From NCBI GenBank assembly GCA_016213325.1, contig JACRAY010000024.1, positions 248,001 to 312,000 of the forward strand: DNA of 64,000 nucleotides. Reading direction: 5' to 3'. Positions 8,070 through 16,002 of this stretch are shown here, in pieces (position 1 is the stretch's first letter; each line of letters starts with the position of its first letter). Source of the DNA: Burkholderiales bacterium. Lineage in GTDB: Bacteria > Pseudomonadota > Gammaproteobacteria > Burkholderiales > Burkholderiaceae_C. Under the pieces are notes generated by a model. It was not told the DNA's origin and made no database searches. It worked only from the letters and a program-made list of their open reading frames with translations. Made by a program: the position numbers and the translations under genes.

Positions 8070-9032
8070 ATGAAGCTGCTCATTTCCCTCGCCAGGTACA
8101 GCGCTGCGCTGCTGGCGCTGGCCCTTTCCTGCGGTGCCGCCGCGGCCTGGCCGGACCGGCCGGTCACGCTGGTGGCGCCGTATCCGCCCGGCGGCAACGC
8201 CGACGCCATGGCCCGGCTGGTGGCGCAGGGCCTGAGCGCTCGCCTGGGCCAGCCCGTGGTGGTGGAGAACAAGGCAGGCGCGGGCGGCATGATCGGCTCG
8301 CAGTACGTGGCGCGCGCCAACCCGGACGGCTACACGTTCCTGCTGGGCGCCTTCTCCAACGTGCTCAACGAGTTCTTCTACCGCAACAGGACGCTCGACC
8401 TGCGTCGTGACCTCGCGCCCGTGAGCCAGGTGGCGAGCATTCCCAACTACTTCGCGGCCACTCCCCAGTTGAAGGTGGAGTCGCTGGCGGATCTCGTCAA
8501 GGAAGCCAAGGCACGCCCGGGTCGCCTGACGTGCGCGACCAGCGGCGTCGGCACCAGCGGCCACCTCGCCTGCGAGATGTTCAGGCAGCGCACCGGCGTC
8601 GACGTCGTGATCGTGCCCTATCGCGGCGGCGCGCCGGCGATCACCGACGTGATGGCCGGCCATGCGCACTTCCTCGCCATCAACGAGGTGCTGCCCTACA
8701 TCCGCGACAAGCGCCTCATGGGGTTGGCCGTGACGTCGGCGAAGCGCTCGCCATTTGCCCCCGAGCTGCCGGCCGTGGCCGACACGCTCCCGGGCTTCGA
8801 GCTGGTGTCGTGGTACGGCGTGTTCGTGCCAGCCAACACGCCGCCCGAGATCGTTGCGAAGCTGGGCGCCGCCGTTGCGGCGGTCGTGAAGACGCCGGAC
8901 AGCGCCGAGAAGCTTGCTGCGCTGGGCGCCACCCCGGTGGGCAGCTCGCCCAGGGAGTTCGCAGCCTTCGTGCAAGGCGAGCTCGTGCGCTGGGAAAAGA
9001 TCCTGAAGCCCCTGAACATCACCCTCGACTGA
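8070..9032 (+). CDS. Bug/TctC family periplasmic binding protein
   Basis: A 320-residue Bug-type solute receptor, paralogous to the one at 5317. It has a signal peptide (LALALSCGAAAA), then WPDRPVTLVAPYPPGGNADA, VVENKAGAGGMIGS and PYRGGAPAITDVMAGH. ATG 8070 has AGGAG 7 bases upstream. It is the first gene of a same-strand run with an AhpD-like protein, an enolase-superfamily enzyme, an MFS carrier and a hydroxyacid dehydrogenase. It probably binds the compound that this pathway consumes. Confidence 0.9.
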   Translation: MKLLISLARYSAALLALALSCGAAAAWPDRPVTLVAPYPPGGNADAMARLVAQGLSARLGQPVVVENKAGAGGMIGSQYVARANPDGYTFLLGAFSNVLNEFFYRNRTLDLRRDLAPVSQVASIPNYFAATPQLKVESLADLVKEAKARPGRLTCATSGVGTSGHLACEMFRQRTGVDVVIVPYRGGAPAITDVMAGHAHFLAINEVLPYIRDKRLMGLAVTSAKRSPFAPELPAVADTLPGFELVSWYGVFVPANTPPEIVAKLGAAVAAVVKTPDSAEKLAALGATPVGSSPREFAAFVQGELVRWEKILKPLNITLD

Positions 9033-9055
9033 ACAACCCGCAACCGGAGAACACC

Positions 9056-9397
9056 ATGCTCAACGACTGGAAAGCCCAGCTCACCAACACCCGGCGCGCT
9101 TCTGCCGCGCTGGCCGAAGCCAACCCGAAGTTCATCCAGGCCTTCCAGGCGCTCAACGCAGCGCAGGGCGCCAACGGGCACCTCGATGCCAAGACGCGCG
9201 AGCTGATCGCGCTGGCGGTGGCGGTGACGACGCGCTGCGACAGCTGCATCGCCTCGCATGCCAGCGCCGCGCGCCAGGCGGGTGCGACCGAGGGCGAGCT
9301 GAGCGAGGCGCTCGGCACCGCGATCGCGCTGAATGCCGGCGCCGCCTTCGTCTATTCGGTGCGCGCGATGGAAGCCCACCGCCAGTTCGGCGAGTGA
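9056..9397 (+). CDS. Carboxymuconolactone decarboxylase/AhpD family protein
   Basis: A 113-residue all-helical protein of the CMD/AhpD superfamily. It contains the redox-type CxxC motif and downstream histidine typical of AhpD (TRCDSCIASHASAARQAG). This supports thiol peroxidase-partner or alkylhydroperoxidase-like chemistry rather than lactone decarboxylation. Both cysteines are encoded by TGC, so it is not a selenoprotein. GGAG precedes the ATG. It sits 23 bases after the Bug gene and overlaps or abuts the next gene, so it belongs to the same operon. Confidence 0.88.
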   Translation: MLNDWKAQLTNTRRASAALAEANPKFIQAFQALNAAQGANGHLDAKTRELIALAVAVTTRCDSCIASHASAARQAGATEGELSEALGTAIALNAGAAFVYSVRAMEAHRQFGE

Positions 9398-9411
9398 ACG
9401 GGGAGTCGCAC

Positions 9412-10611
9412 TTGAAGGTCACAGCCGTCGACACGCTCGCCTGCGACGCGGGCTGGCGCAACTACTACTTCGTGAAGCTCAGCACCGACGAAGGTGTCGT
9501 GGGCTGGAGCGAATACGACGAGGGCTTCGGCTCGCCCGGCGTCACCGCCGTGATCGAGCAGCTGAAGCACCGCCTCGTCGGCCTGCCGGTGAACCAGCAC
9601 GAGCGCTTCTTCCAGCTGGCCAGCTGCCTCACCCGGCCCGCGCCGGGCAGCGTGGTGGGCGAGGCGATCGGCGCACTGGAGAACGCGCTGCTCGACGCCA
9701 AGGCCAAGGGGCTGGGCGTGCCGTGCCACCAGCTGCTGGGCGGCAAGGTGCGCGAGCGCGTGCGCGTGTACTGGTCGCACTGCCCGACCTGGCGCATCAA
9801 CCATTCCGCCTTCTACCCGCCGGCGGTGACGGACCTCGACGGCGTGAAGCGCACGGCCGCCGAAGCGCGCGAGCGCGGCTTCACCGCGTTGAAGACCAAC
9901 CTGTTCATCCACGAGGACGGCCCGGCCTACGCCTGGCGCCCGGGCTTCGCCGTTCCCTTCCAGCCCGAGCTGACGGTCGACAACAAGTTCATCCGCAACG
10001 TGCGGCAGCACCTGGAAGCCTTGCGTGAAGGCGGCGGGCCCGACATGGGGCTGCTGATCGACATCAACTTCAACGCCAAGCCCGAAGGCCTGCTGAAGCT
10101 GCTGCGCGCGCTCGAGGACCTGGACCTGTTCTGGGTGGAGGTCGACCTGCACAACCCGAAAGCCCTGGCTTACGTCCGCGAGCACAGCCGGCTTCCCATC
10201 AGCTCCTGCGAGACGCTGATCGGCCTGCGCGAATTCCTGCCGTACTTCGACGCGCAGGCCGTGGACGTGGCGATCGTCGACGGCGTGTGGAACGGGATGT
10301 GGCAGGCGATGAAGATCGCGGCCGTGGCCGAGGCGCACGACGTCAACGTGGCGCCGCACAACTTCTACGGCGACCTGTGCACGCTGATGAATGCGCACTT
10401 CGCGGCCGCCGTGCCCAACCTGCACATCATGGAGGCCGACATCGACCGCCTGGCCTGGGAGCACGAGCTGTTCACCCACGCGCCCGAGTACAGCAACGGC
10501 CACCTGATCGTGCCGGACCGCCCGGGCTGGGGCACCGACCCGGTCGAGGAAGCGATCCGTGCGCGGCCGCCCAAGGTGACCGGCGGGCTGCTGCAGTACA
10601 AGCGCGCCTGA
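9412..10611 (+). CDS. Mandelate racemase/muconate lactonizing enzyme (enolase superfamily)
   Basis: A roughly 399-residue enolase-superfamily enzyme, which abstracts a proton alpha to a carboxylate and then racemises, cycloisomerises or dehydrates. Visible marks are the N-terminal capping domain, a barrel strand with metal-ligand candidates (LLIDINFNAKP, FWVEVDL) and the C-terminal segment NVAPHNFYG supplying a histidine. TTG 9412 is preferred because GGGGAG lies 6 bases upstream. A GTG at 9394 overlapping the previous stop would add 6 residues. Lengths and motifs suggest a sugar-acid or related dehydratase, but the substrate is unknown. Confidence 0.86.
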   Translation: MKVTAVDTLACDAGWRNYYFVKLSTDEGVVGWSEYDEGFGSPGVTAVIEQLKHRLVGLPVNQHERFFQLASCLTRPAPGSVVGEAIGALENALLDAKAKGLGVPCHQLLGGKVRERVRVYWSHCPTWRINHSAFYPPAVTDLDGVKRTAAEARERGFTALKTNLFIHEDGPAYAWRPGFAVPFQPELTVDNKFIRNVRQHLEALREGGGPDMGLLIDINFNAKPEGLLKLLRALEDLDLFWVEVDLHNPKALAYVREHSRLPISSCETLIGLREFLPYFDAQAVDVAIVDGVWNGMWQAMKIAAVAEAHDVNVAPHNFYGDLCTLMNAHFAAAVPNLHIMEADIDRLAWEHELFTHAPEYSNGHLIVPDRPGWGTDPVEEAIRARPPKVTGGLLQYKRA

Positions 10612-10623
10612 CGCGCCATTCCC

Positions 10624-11805
10624 ATGCGCAGCGTGCCACGGCGTGTCCTGCCGGTGATCGTGTTCTCGCAGTTTGCCGGCACGTCCCTGTGGTTCGCCGC
10701 CAACGCGGTGATGCCCGACCTGCAGCGCGACTGGGGACTGCCGGCCGAGGCGGTGGGCACGCTCACGTCCGCGGTGCAGGCCGGCTTCGTCGCAGGCACG
10801 CTGGCGTTCGCGCTGCTGATGCTGGCGGACCGGCACCCGCCGACGCGCGTGTTCCTGGCCTGCTGCGTGCTCGGAGCGGTCGCCAATGCAGCGGCCGTGG
10901 TGCTGGGGCCTGGCCAGTGGGTGCTGCTGCTGGCTTCACGCTTCGCCGTCGGCTTCCTGCTGGCGGGCATCTACCCGGTGGGCATGCGCATCGCGGCCAG
11001 CTGGTACCGCGAAGGCCTGGGCGTGGCAATGGGCGTGCTGATCGGTGCGCTGGTACTTGGCACGGCGCTGCCGCATGGACTGCGCGCGCTCGGTTTCGAG
11101 GGCATGCCGTGGCAGGCGGTGATGCTGGGCGTGTCGGCGCTCGCCTTGCTGGGTGGGATAGCGACTGCTGCGTTGGTCCCCGCAGGCCAGCAGAACCCGG
11201 CGGGAAGCGCGCTCACGCCTCGTGCGCTGGCGCTGGTCTGGACCGACCGCCGCGTGCGTGCTTCGGCCTTCGGCTACTTCGGCCACATGTGGGAGCTGTA
11301 CACCTTCTACGTGCTGGTGCCGGCCATCGTCGCCGCTCGCCTGGCCGTTGGGGTGAGTGCGGCGGCCTTCTGGGTGATCGCGAGTGGCTTCGCCGGCTGT
11401 GCGCTGGGCGGGCTGCTGGTGCGCCGCTTCGGCAGCGCGCGAGTGGCTGCCGTCCAGCTCGCCGCGAGCGGCGCCTGCTGCCTGGCTGCGCCGCTGATGT
11501 TCGCTGCGCCGCTGCCTGTGTTCGCTGTCTGGCTGCTGCTTTGGGGCATGACAGTCGCCGGCGACTCGCCGCAGTTCTCGACACTGACAGCACGAAACGC
11601 ACCGGCCCACGTGGTCGGCAGCGTGCTGACCTTCACCAACTGCATCGGCTTCGCCATCACCGTCGCCAGCATCGAGCTGTTCGTGCGCGCCGCGCAGGCC
11701 GTCCCCTTGCCGCACCTGCTGCCCTGGCTGGCGCTGGGCCCGGCGCTCGGCCTGTGGATGCTGCGGCCGCTGTTGCGACCCGAGGTTTCCGGAGCCCCAG
11801 CATGA
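10624..11805 (+). CDS. MFS transporter
   Basis: A 393-residue major facilitator with about 12 hydrophobic segments. It opens with LPVIVFSQFAGTSLWFAANA, and loop 2-3 carries the conserved ADRHPPTR segment. It is probably a proton- or ion-coupled carrier for the substrate or product of the surrounding pathway. It starts 12 bases after the enolase-superfamily gene, and its stop overlaps the next start by 4 bases (ATGA), so the three genes are translationally linked. Confidence 0.88.
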   Translation: MRSVPRRVLPVIVFSQFAGTSLWFAANAVMPDLQRDWGLPAEAVGTLTSAVQAGFVAGTLAFALLMLADRHPPTRVFLACCVLGAVANAAAVVLGPGQWVLLLASRFAVGFLLAGIYPVGMRIAASWYREGLGVAMGVLIGALVLGTALPHGLRALGFEGMPWQAVMLGVSALALLGGIATAALVPAGQQNPAGSALTPRALALVWTDRRVRASAFGYFGHMWELYTFYVLVPAIVAARLAVGVSAAAFWVIASGFAGCALGGLLVRRFGSARVAAVQLAASGACCLAAPLMFAAPLPVFAVWLLLWGMTVAGDSPQFSTLTARNAPAHVVGSVLTFTNCIGFAITVASIELFVRAAQAVPLPHLLPWLALGPALGLWMLRPLLRPEVSGAPA

Positions 11806-12722
11806 AGGTCGTCATTCCCGAATTCATCCTGCCCGAATCGCTCGAGCGGCTCGGCGCCATCCATGATGTCGTCTACGACCCCGGCCTGGTGGGCGAGCGG
11901 CAACGCCTCGTTGACATAGCCCGCGATGCCGATGCCATCATCGTGCGGCGCCTGACCCAGGTGCGGGGCGACCTGCTCGACGCCATGGTGCGCCTGAAGG
12001 CCGTGGGCCGGCTCGGGGTCGGCCTGGACAACATCGATGTCGCGGCCTGCCGGGCCCGCGGCATCGAAGTGATCCCCGCGACGGGTGCCAATGCGGGGAG
12101 CGTCGCCGAGTACGTGATCGCCTGCACGCTGCTGCTGGTGCGGGGTGCGTTTTTCGCCACCGAAGACGTGATTGCGGGTGCCTGGCCGAAGCCGCGGCTC
12201 GACGGCGGGCGGGAGGTCAGGGGCCTGACGCTGGGCGTGGTCGGTTTCGGCTCGATCGGCCGCGCCACCGCGGCGCTGGCGCACGGCCTCGGCATGGCGG
12301 TCATCGCGTGTGGCCGGCCCGGCAGGGTCGATGCGCTGCTGGTGGACGGAGTGACGCTGGTACCTTTCGAGCAGTTGCTGGCGGCGAGCGACGTGGTGAG
12401 CCTGCACCTGCCCCTGACCAGCGAGAGCGCCGGGCTGTTCGGGGCACGCACCCTGGCGGCCATGAAGCGCGGCGCCGTGCTGGTCAACGCGGCACGAGGC
12501 GGCATCGTCGACGACCGCGCGCTGGTCGAGGCGCTGCGCAGCGGCCACCTCGGGGGCGCAGCGGTCGACGCTTTCGAGGCGGAGCCGCTCGGCCCGAGCC
12601 CGATGTATGCCGGGGTTCCCAACCTGGTCCTCACGCCGCACATCGCGGGCGTCACCCGGCAGTCGGAGCGCCGCGTCAACCGGGCCGTCGTCGACCGGGT
12701 GCTGGCGGCGCTGGCCCGCTGA
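11802..12722 (+). CDS. D-isomer-specific 2-hydroxyacid dehydrogenase
   Basis: A 306-residue NAD(P)-dependent dehydrogenase of the D-2-hydroxyacid family. It shows the split substrate domain, the nucleotide motif GVVGFGSIGRAT, the catalytic Arg in VNAARGGIVDD, Glu in DAFEAEP and His in LTPHIAGVT. It interconverts a 2-hydroxyacid and a 2-oxoacid. The family includes phosphoglycerate, hydroxypyruvate and (S)-sulfolactate dehydrogenases. Sulfite-handling genes lie nearby, so a sulfonated hydroxyacid is one possible substrate, but this is inference. The start overlaps the MFS stop. Confidence 0.9.
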   Translation: MKVVIPEFILPESLERLGAIHDVVYDPGLVGERQRLVDIARDADAIIVRRLTQVRGDLLDAMVRLKAVGRLGVGLDNIDVAACRARGIEVIPATGANAGSVAEYVIACTLLLVRGAFFATEDVIAGAWPKPRLDGGREVRGLTLGVVGFGSIGRATAALAHGLGMAVIACGRPGRVDALLVDGVTLVPFEQLLAASDVVSLHLPLTSESAGLFGARTLAAMKRGAVLVNAARGGIVDDRALVEALRSGHLGGAAVDAFEAEPLGPSPMYAGVPNLVLTPHIAGVTRQSERRVNRAVVDRVLAALAR

Positions 12723-12729
12723 GCGCGCC

Positions 12730-13479
12730 ATGGCGACGCATGCCTTGTTCCTGCTGTTCGTCGCGATCGCGGTCTACGCGCAGAACGTGACGGGCTTCGC
12801 CCTGGCGCTGATCCTGCTGGGCCTGGTCGGCGTCACCGACCTCGTGCCGCTCACCGACGCCGTGAACGCCGTGACCGTGATGATCCTGGTGAACGCGGTC
12901 ACCTTCCTGCAGCGCCGCTGGCCGCTGCAACTGGAGCGCGCGTTGTGGCCGGCGGTGGGGGCGAGCCTGGTCGGGGCGGTAGCGGGCGTAGCCCTGCTGA
13001 CCTGGCTGGTGGGCGTGGCCTACCAGCTGGTGCGCCTGCTGCTCGGGGTGAGCATCGTCGCCTGTGCCCTGATGCTCTGGCGATCCGCGCGGCCGCTTGC
13101 TGCCGTCTCGCCGAGCCGCTCGTTCGTCATGGTGGGCGGCGTGTCGGGCGTGCTGGGCGGGTTGTTCTCCGCGGCCGGCCCGCCGCTCGTCTACCTGATG
13201 TACCGCCAGCCCTGGCGGATCGAACGGATCCAGGAGGCGCTGATCCTGTTCTTCGGCGCGGGCGCCGCGCTGCGGCTGGCCATCGTGGCTGGATCCGGCC
13301 AGTTCAGCGGCAACGCGGTGTGGCTCGCCGCGGAGTCGGTGCCGGTCGTCTTCCTGGTGACTCGTTTCGCCGCCGGGCGCGCTGCGCCCCTGCCACGTGA
13401 AATGCTCAAGGACCTGGTGTGTGCGCTGCTGCTGGTGGCGGGCGCCGGCACCGTGGGCGCTGCGCTGGCCGCCCTGTGA
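12730..13479 (+). CDS. TauE/SafE family membrane exporter
   Basis: A 249-residue protein with about eight hydrophobic segments and the two-lobe TauE/SafE pattern (NVTGFALALILLGLVG near the N-terminus; GVLGGLFSAAGPPLVYLMYR in the second lobe). It starts 7 bases after the dehydrogenase. It faces, tail to tail, the sulfite dehydrogenase genes at 13495-15277. Family members have been tied to export of sulfite and sulfoacetate. The neighbourhood makes sulfite a reasonable guess for the exported anion, not a proven one. Confidence 0.86.
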   Translation: MATHALFLLFVAIAVYAQNVTGFALALILLGLVGVTDLVPLTDAVNAVTVMILVNAVTFLQRRWPLQLERALWPAVGASLVGAVAGVALLTWLVGVAYQLVRLLLGVSIVACALMLWRSARPLAAVSPSRSFVMVGGVSGVLGGLFSAAGPPLVYLMYRQPWRIERIQEALILFFGAGAALRLAIVAGSGQFSGNAVWLAAESVPVVFLVTRFAAGRAAPLPREMLKDLVCALLLVAGAGTVGAALAAL

Positions 13480-13494
13480 CGGGCGGCCCCGCGG

Positions 13495-14052
13495 CTACTT
13501 GCAGTTCACCTCGCAGGCGAGCGCCTTCATGTCGGGCCGCGGGTCGGAGACGAAGCCCTTGTGGTTCGGCATCTTCACCCTGGGCAGCGTGGCGGCGTCG
13601 AGCCGGTCCTGCTCGCCGACGATGCCGTTCAGGAACAGCACGTAGGCGGTGATGGCGTACACCTCGTCGGGCTTGAGCGACTGCGGCGCCATGAACGGCA
13701 TCGCGCGGTTGATGTAGTCGTACAGCGTGGTCGCGTAGGGCCAGAAGCTGCCGACCGTCATGACCGGTTTGTCCGTGTTCAGCGTTCCGCGGCCGCCCAC
13801 CAGCCGGTCGGCCAGCCCGCCTTCTCCCTTCATGCCGTGGCACGCGGCGCATTGGGCCTCGAACAGCGCCTTGCCGCGCGAGGCCGTGCCGGAACCGGGG
13901 GGCAGCCCCTTGCCGTCGGGCCGCACGTCGATGTCCCAGCCGGCGATCTCGCGGGCCGAGGCCGCCTTGCCCAGGCCATAGGCCTGGGCCTGTACGCCGG
14001 GCGCGGCGAGTGTCGCGGCGACCGCGATTGCGAAGAGGCTAGACCTGGACAT
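13495..14052 (-). CDS. Secreted mono-haem cytochrome c, SoxD/SorB-like
   Basis: A 185-residue exported protein. After the signal peptide (FAIAVAATLAAPGVQAQA) comes a stretch seen in sulfite/sulfane dehydrogenase cytochromes (EIAGWDIDVRPDGKGLPPGS). A single haem-binding CAACH follows, with methionine candidates in RAMPFMAP. It most likely takes electrons from the molybdenum enzyme encoded directly upstream, whose gene overlaps it by 14 bases. One haem site makes it closer to SorB, or to the C-terminal half of SoxD, than to a full di-haem SoxD. Confidence 0.88.
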   Translation of the reverse strand: MSRSSLFAIAVAATLAAPGVQAQAYGLGKAASAREIAGWDIDVRPDGKGLPPGSGTASRGKALFEAQCAACHGMKGEGGLADRLVGGRGTLNTDKPVMTVGSFWPYATTLYDYINRAMPFMAPQSLKPDEVYAITAYVLFLNGIVGEQDRLDAATLPRVKMPNHKGFVSDPRPDMKALACEVNCK

Positions 14053-15277
14053 TGCTGACCTTTCCGCCGGCGGCGATGCCCCAGCTCTGGATGGCGTTGT
14101 TGTGGTAGCGCGAGTTGTAGCCGCGCAGCTGCACGAGCTGCGCGCGCGTCGGCTGCACGTAGCCCGACTCGTCGATCGCGCGGCTTTGCAGCACGGTGGG
14201 CGCACCGTCCCAGCGCCACGGAAAGCGGAACCGCGTGAGCGCACGCGTGAGCACGGGCTCCTGCAGCTGTGCCTGGCGCCAGGTCCGGCCCGCGTCCACC
14301 GACACGTCGACCCGCCGGATGCGGCCGGCGCCCGACCACGCGAGGCCGGATACCTCGTAGAAGCCGGGGCCTCGCAGTTCATGCCCGCCCGAGGGGTAGG
14401 TGATGACCGACTTGGCTTCCATGAACCAGGTGAACTCGCGCGCGATGCCGTCGGGCATCAGGTCGGTATAGCGGGCGGTCTCCTGCCGTGTCATGAAGGG
14501 GGCGTCGCCCACCTTGATCCGGCGCAGCCACTTGATGCTGACGTTGCCTTCCCAGCCCGGCACGAACAGCCGCACCGGGTAGCCCTGTTCCGGCCGCAGC
14601 ATTTCCCCGTTCTGCGCGTAGACAACGAGTACGTCGTCGAGGCATTTGGCGAGCGGGATGCTGCGGCTCGTGCCCGAAGCATCCGCGCCTTCCGCCAGCA
14701 CCCAGGCCGCGCCCGGCTGGACGCCGGCTTCTTCCAGCAGTGTCGACAGGGCCACACCCGTCCATTCGCAACAGGACAGCAGGCCATGTGACTCCTGCAC
14801 CGTCTTCGACACGGGCGAGCGCCAGTCACGCGACGTATTGCCCGAACACTCGAGGAAGTGGATGCGCGTCTGCGACGGAAATCGCACGAGGTCGTCCATG
14901 GTGAACAGCAGCGGCCGCTTCACCAGGCCATGTAGCATCACGCGGTGCTGCTGCGGGTCGATGAGCGGTGTGCCCCCGTGCGAGCGTTCGAACACCACGC
15001 CGGACGGCGTGATGGTGCCGTGCAGGTGCTGCAAGGGCGTGAGCGACACGCCTTCGGTAGGCAGCGGCGACGGGCGCTTGATCTTGACCACGCCCTTCTC
15101 GAAGTCGGCCGGCAGCCCGTAGGGGCGCCAGTTCACGGCTTCGCCCTGGCTGCGCGTCCACGCCGGGACCGCAGGGGGCAGGTTATCGGCGGCCTGCGCC
15201 GCCCCCGGGCGCGGTGCAAGGCCCGCGGCCAGCGCGGCAAGACCGGCGCGGCCGATGAAGTGTCTTCGTGAATCCAC
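14039..15277 (-). CDS. soxC: Molybdopterin sulfite/sulfane dehydrogenase, SoxC/SorA family
   Basis: A 412-residue sulfite-oxidase-family enzyme that oxidises sulfite or protein-bound sulfane in the periplasm. The N-terminus carries a Tat signal (SRRHFIGRAGLAALAAG). The molybdenum ligand cysteine lies in HFLECSGNTSRDW, and the family blocks GYPVRLFVPGWEGN and IKWLRRIKV are present. GTG 15277 is chosen because AGGAGA is well placed upstream; an ATG at 15310 lacks this. It overlaps the cytochrome gene. No soxXYZAB genes are visible, so a stand-alone sulfite dehydrogenase (SorAB-like) role fits better than the full Sox pathway. Confidence 0.9.
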   Translation of the reverse strand: MDSRRHFIGRAGLAALAAGLAPRPGAAQAADNLPPAVPAWTRSQGEAVNWRPYGLPADFEKGVVKIKRPSPLPTEGVSLTPLQHLHGTITPSGVVFERSHGGTPLIDPQQHRVMLHGLVKRPLLFTMDDLVRFPSQTRIHFLECSGNTSRDWRSPVSKTVQESHGLLSCCEWTGVALSTLLEEAGVQPGAAWVLAEGADASGTSRSIPLAKCLDDVLVVYAQNGEMLRPEQGYPVRLFVPGWEGNVSIKWLRRIKVGDAPFMTRQETARYTDLMPDGIAREFTWFMEAKSVITYPSGGHELRGPGFYEVSGLAWSGAGRIRRVDVSVDAGRTWRQAQLQEPVLTRALTRFRFPWRWDGAPTVLQSRAIDESGYVQPTRAQLVQLRGYNSRYHNNAIQSWGIAAGGKVSNVQV

Positions 15278-15369
15278 TGGTCTCGTCTCCTGGGTGCCGA
15301 TGCGCGGCATGCGCTGGCATCCTAGGCAGAACGATGCGAATCGGAAGCAAACTACATGACACTTTGTGG

Positions 15370-15699
15370 CTAGCCCCAGGACCGGGTGAGCACTTCGTCC
15401 AAGGCGTCGGTGATGGACTGGCCGTGTTCAGAGAGCGAACCTACCAGGGGCCCCAGTTGGTCGCTGGCCACAGAAACGATGTCCAGGGGATGGAGAACGA
15501 CCTCCGTCTTGCCGACGGTAAACACGGGATTCATCCGTGAGCGAAGCACCGAGGGCTGGCCGGACAGCAACTTCTTGCGTACCAGCGGAACCACGATGCG
15601 CCGCCGGTAGCCGTCGAACAGCGAAGACTGCACGACGACCACGAACGGGATCGATTCGCGCAGCGCGCCCTTGTTGGCGTGCACGTCGAACTGCGCCAC
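15370..15699 (-). CDS. ccdB: CcdB family toxin (gyrase poison)
   Basis: A 109-residue toxin. The segments VVVQSSLFDGYRRRIVVPL and the C-terminal TRSWG correspond to VQSD-IID-GRRMVIPL and the FWGI end of F-plasmid CcdB, where the C-terminal tryptophan and its neighbours contact GyrA. The start is GTG, and its first base is the last base of the ccdA stop (TAGTG), so translation is coupled. A weak GTG start and dependence on antitoxin translation would keep toxin output low. By family knowledge it traps DNA gyrase on DNA. Confidence 0.94.
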   Translation of the reverse strand: MAQFDVHANKGALRESIPFVVVVQSSLFDGYRRRIVVPLVRKKLLSGQPSVLRSRMNPVFTVGKTEVVLHPLDIVSVASDQLGPLVGSLSEHGQSITDALDEVLTRSWG

Positions 15700-15959
15700 T
15701 ACAGGGTGCTGTGCTCGTCGGCGAACGAGCCTCCCACGGCATCGTTGACGGCGTTCCACTGCCCGACACAGGCCTGCGCCATCTCCAGCTGGGTATCCCT
15801 TGCCTCGCGCCGGCTTGCAATGTAGCCCGCCAGCAAATCTTCGACAGTTGCCGACAGGTTCGCCGTGTAGTCGCGGGCTTGCGCCACGACGTCCTCGCTC
15901 AGGGTCAGGTTGACTGGGCGCTTGCGATCGGTCGGCTTGGGCTGTGACGTGCGTGTCAT
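15699..15959 (-). CDS. ccdA: CcdA family antitoxin
   Basis: An 86-residue antitoxin. The N-terminal half is a ribbon-helix-helix DNA-binding domain (RPVNLTLSEDVVAQARDYTA). The C-terminal tail ends in GGSFADEHSTL, close to the GSFADENRDW tail of F CcdA that wraps the toxin. Three in-frame ATGs (15977, 15965, 15959) lie in and next to the operator. 15959 is chosen because the promoter places transcription start within a base or two of it, which implies a leaderless message. It is co-transcribed with ccdB. Confidence 0.93.
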   Translation of the reverse strand: MTRTSQPKPTDRKRPVNLTLSEDVVAQARDYTANLSATVEDLLAGYIASRREARDTQLEMAQACVGQWNAVNDAVGGSFADEHSTL

Positions 15960-15995
15960 GCGCATAATTATGCGCATACCTTGGAAGCTTTGCAA
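15958..15995 (-). promoter_or_regulatory. ccdAB promoter and palindromic operator
   Basis: Reading the - strand, TTGCAA (15995-15990) and CATAAT (15972-15967) are separated by exactly 17 bases, a good sigma-70 promoter. The perfect 20-base palindrome ATGCGCATAATTATGCGCAT (15958-15977) covers the -10 box and contains two ATGCGCAT repeats. CcdA-type antitoxins repress their own promoters, so this is the expected operator. The predicted start point, about 15960, coincides with the ccdA ATG. Confidence 0.8.
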
Positions 15996-16002
15996 GCTGC
16001 AC

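Noticed and set aside
9233..9290. AhpD-like CxxC protein as a possible selenoprotein
   Set aside because: Both positions are TGC codons and no in-frame TGA or downstream SECIS-like hairpin was evident.
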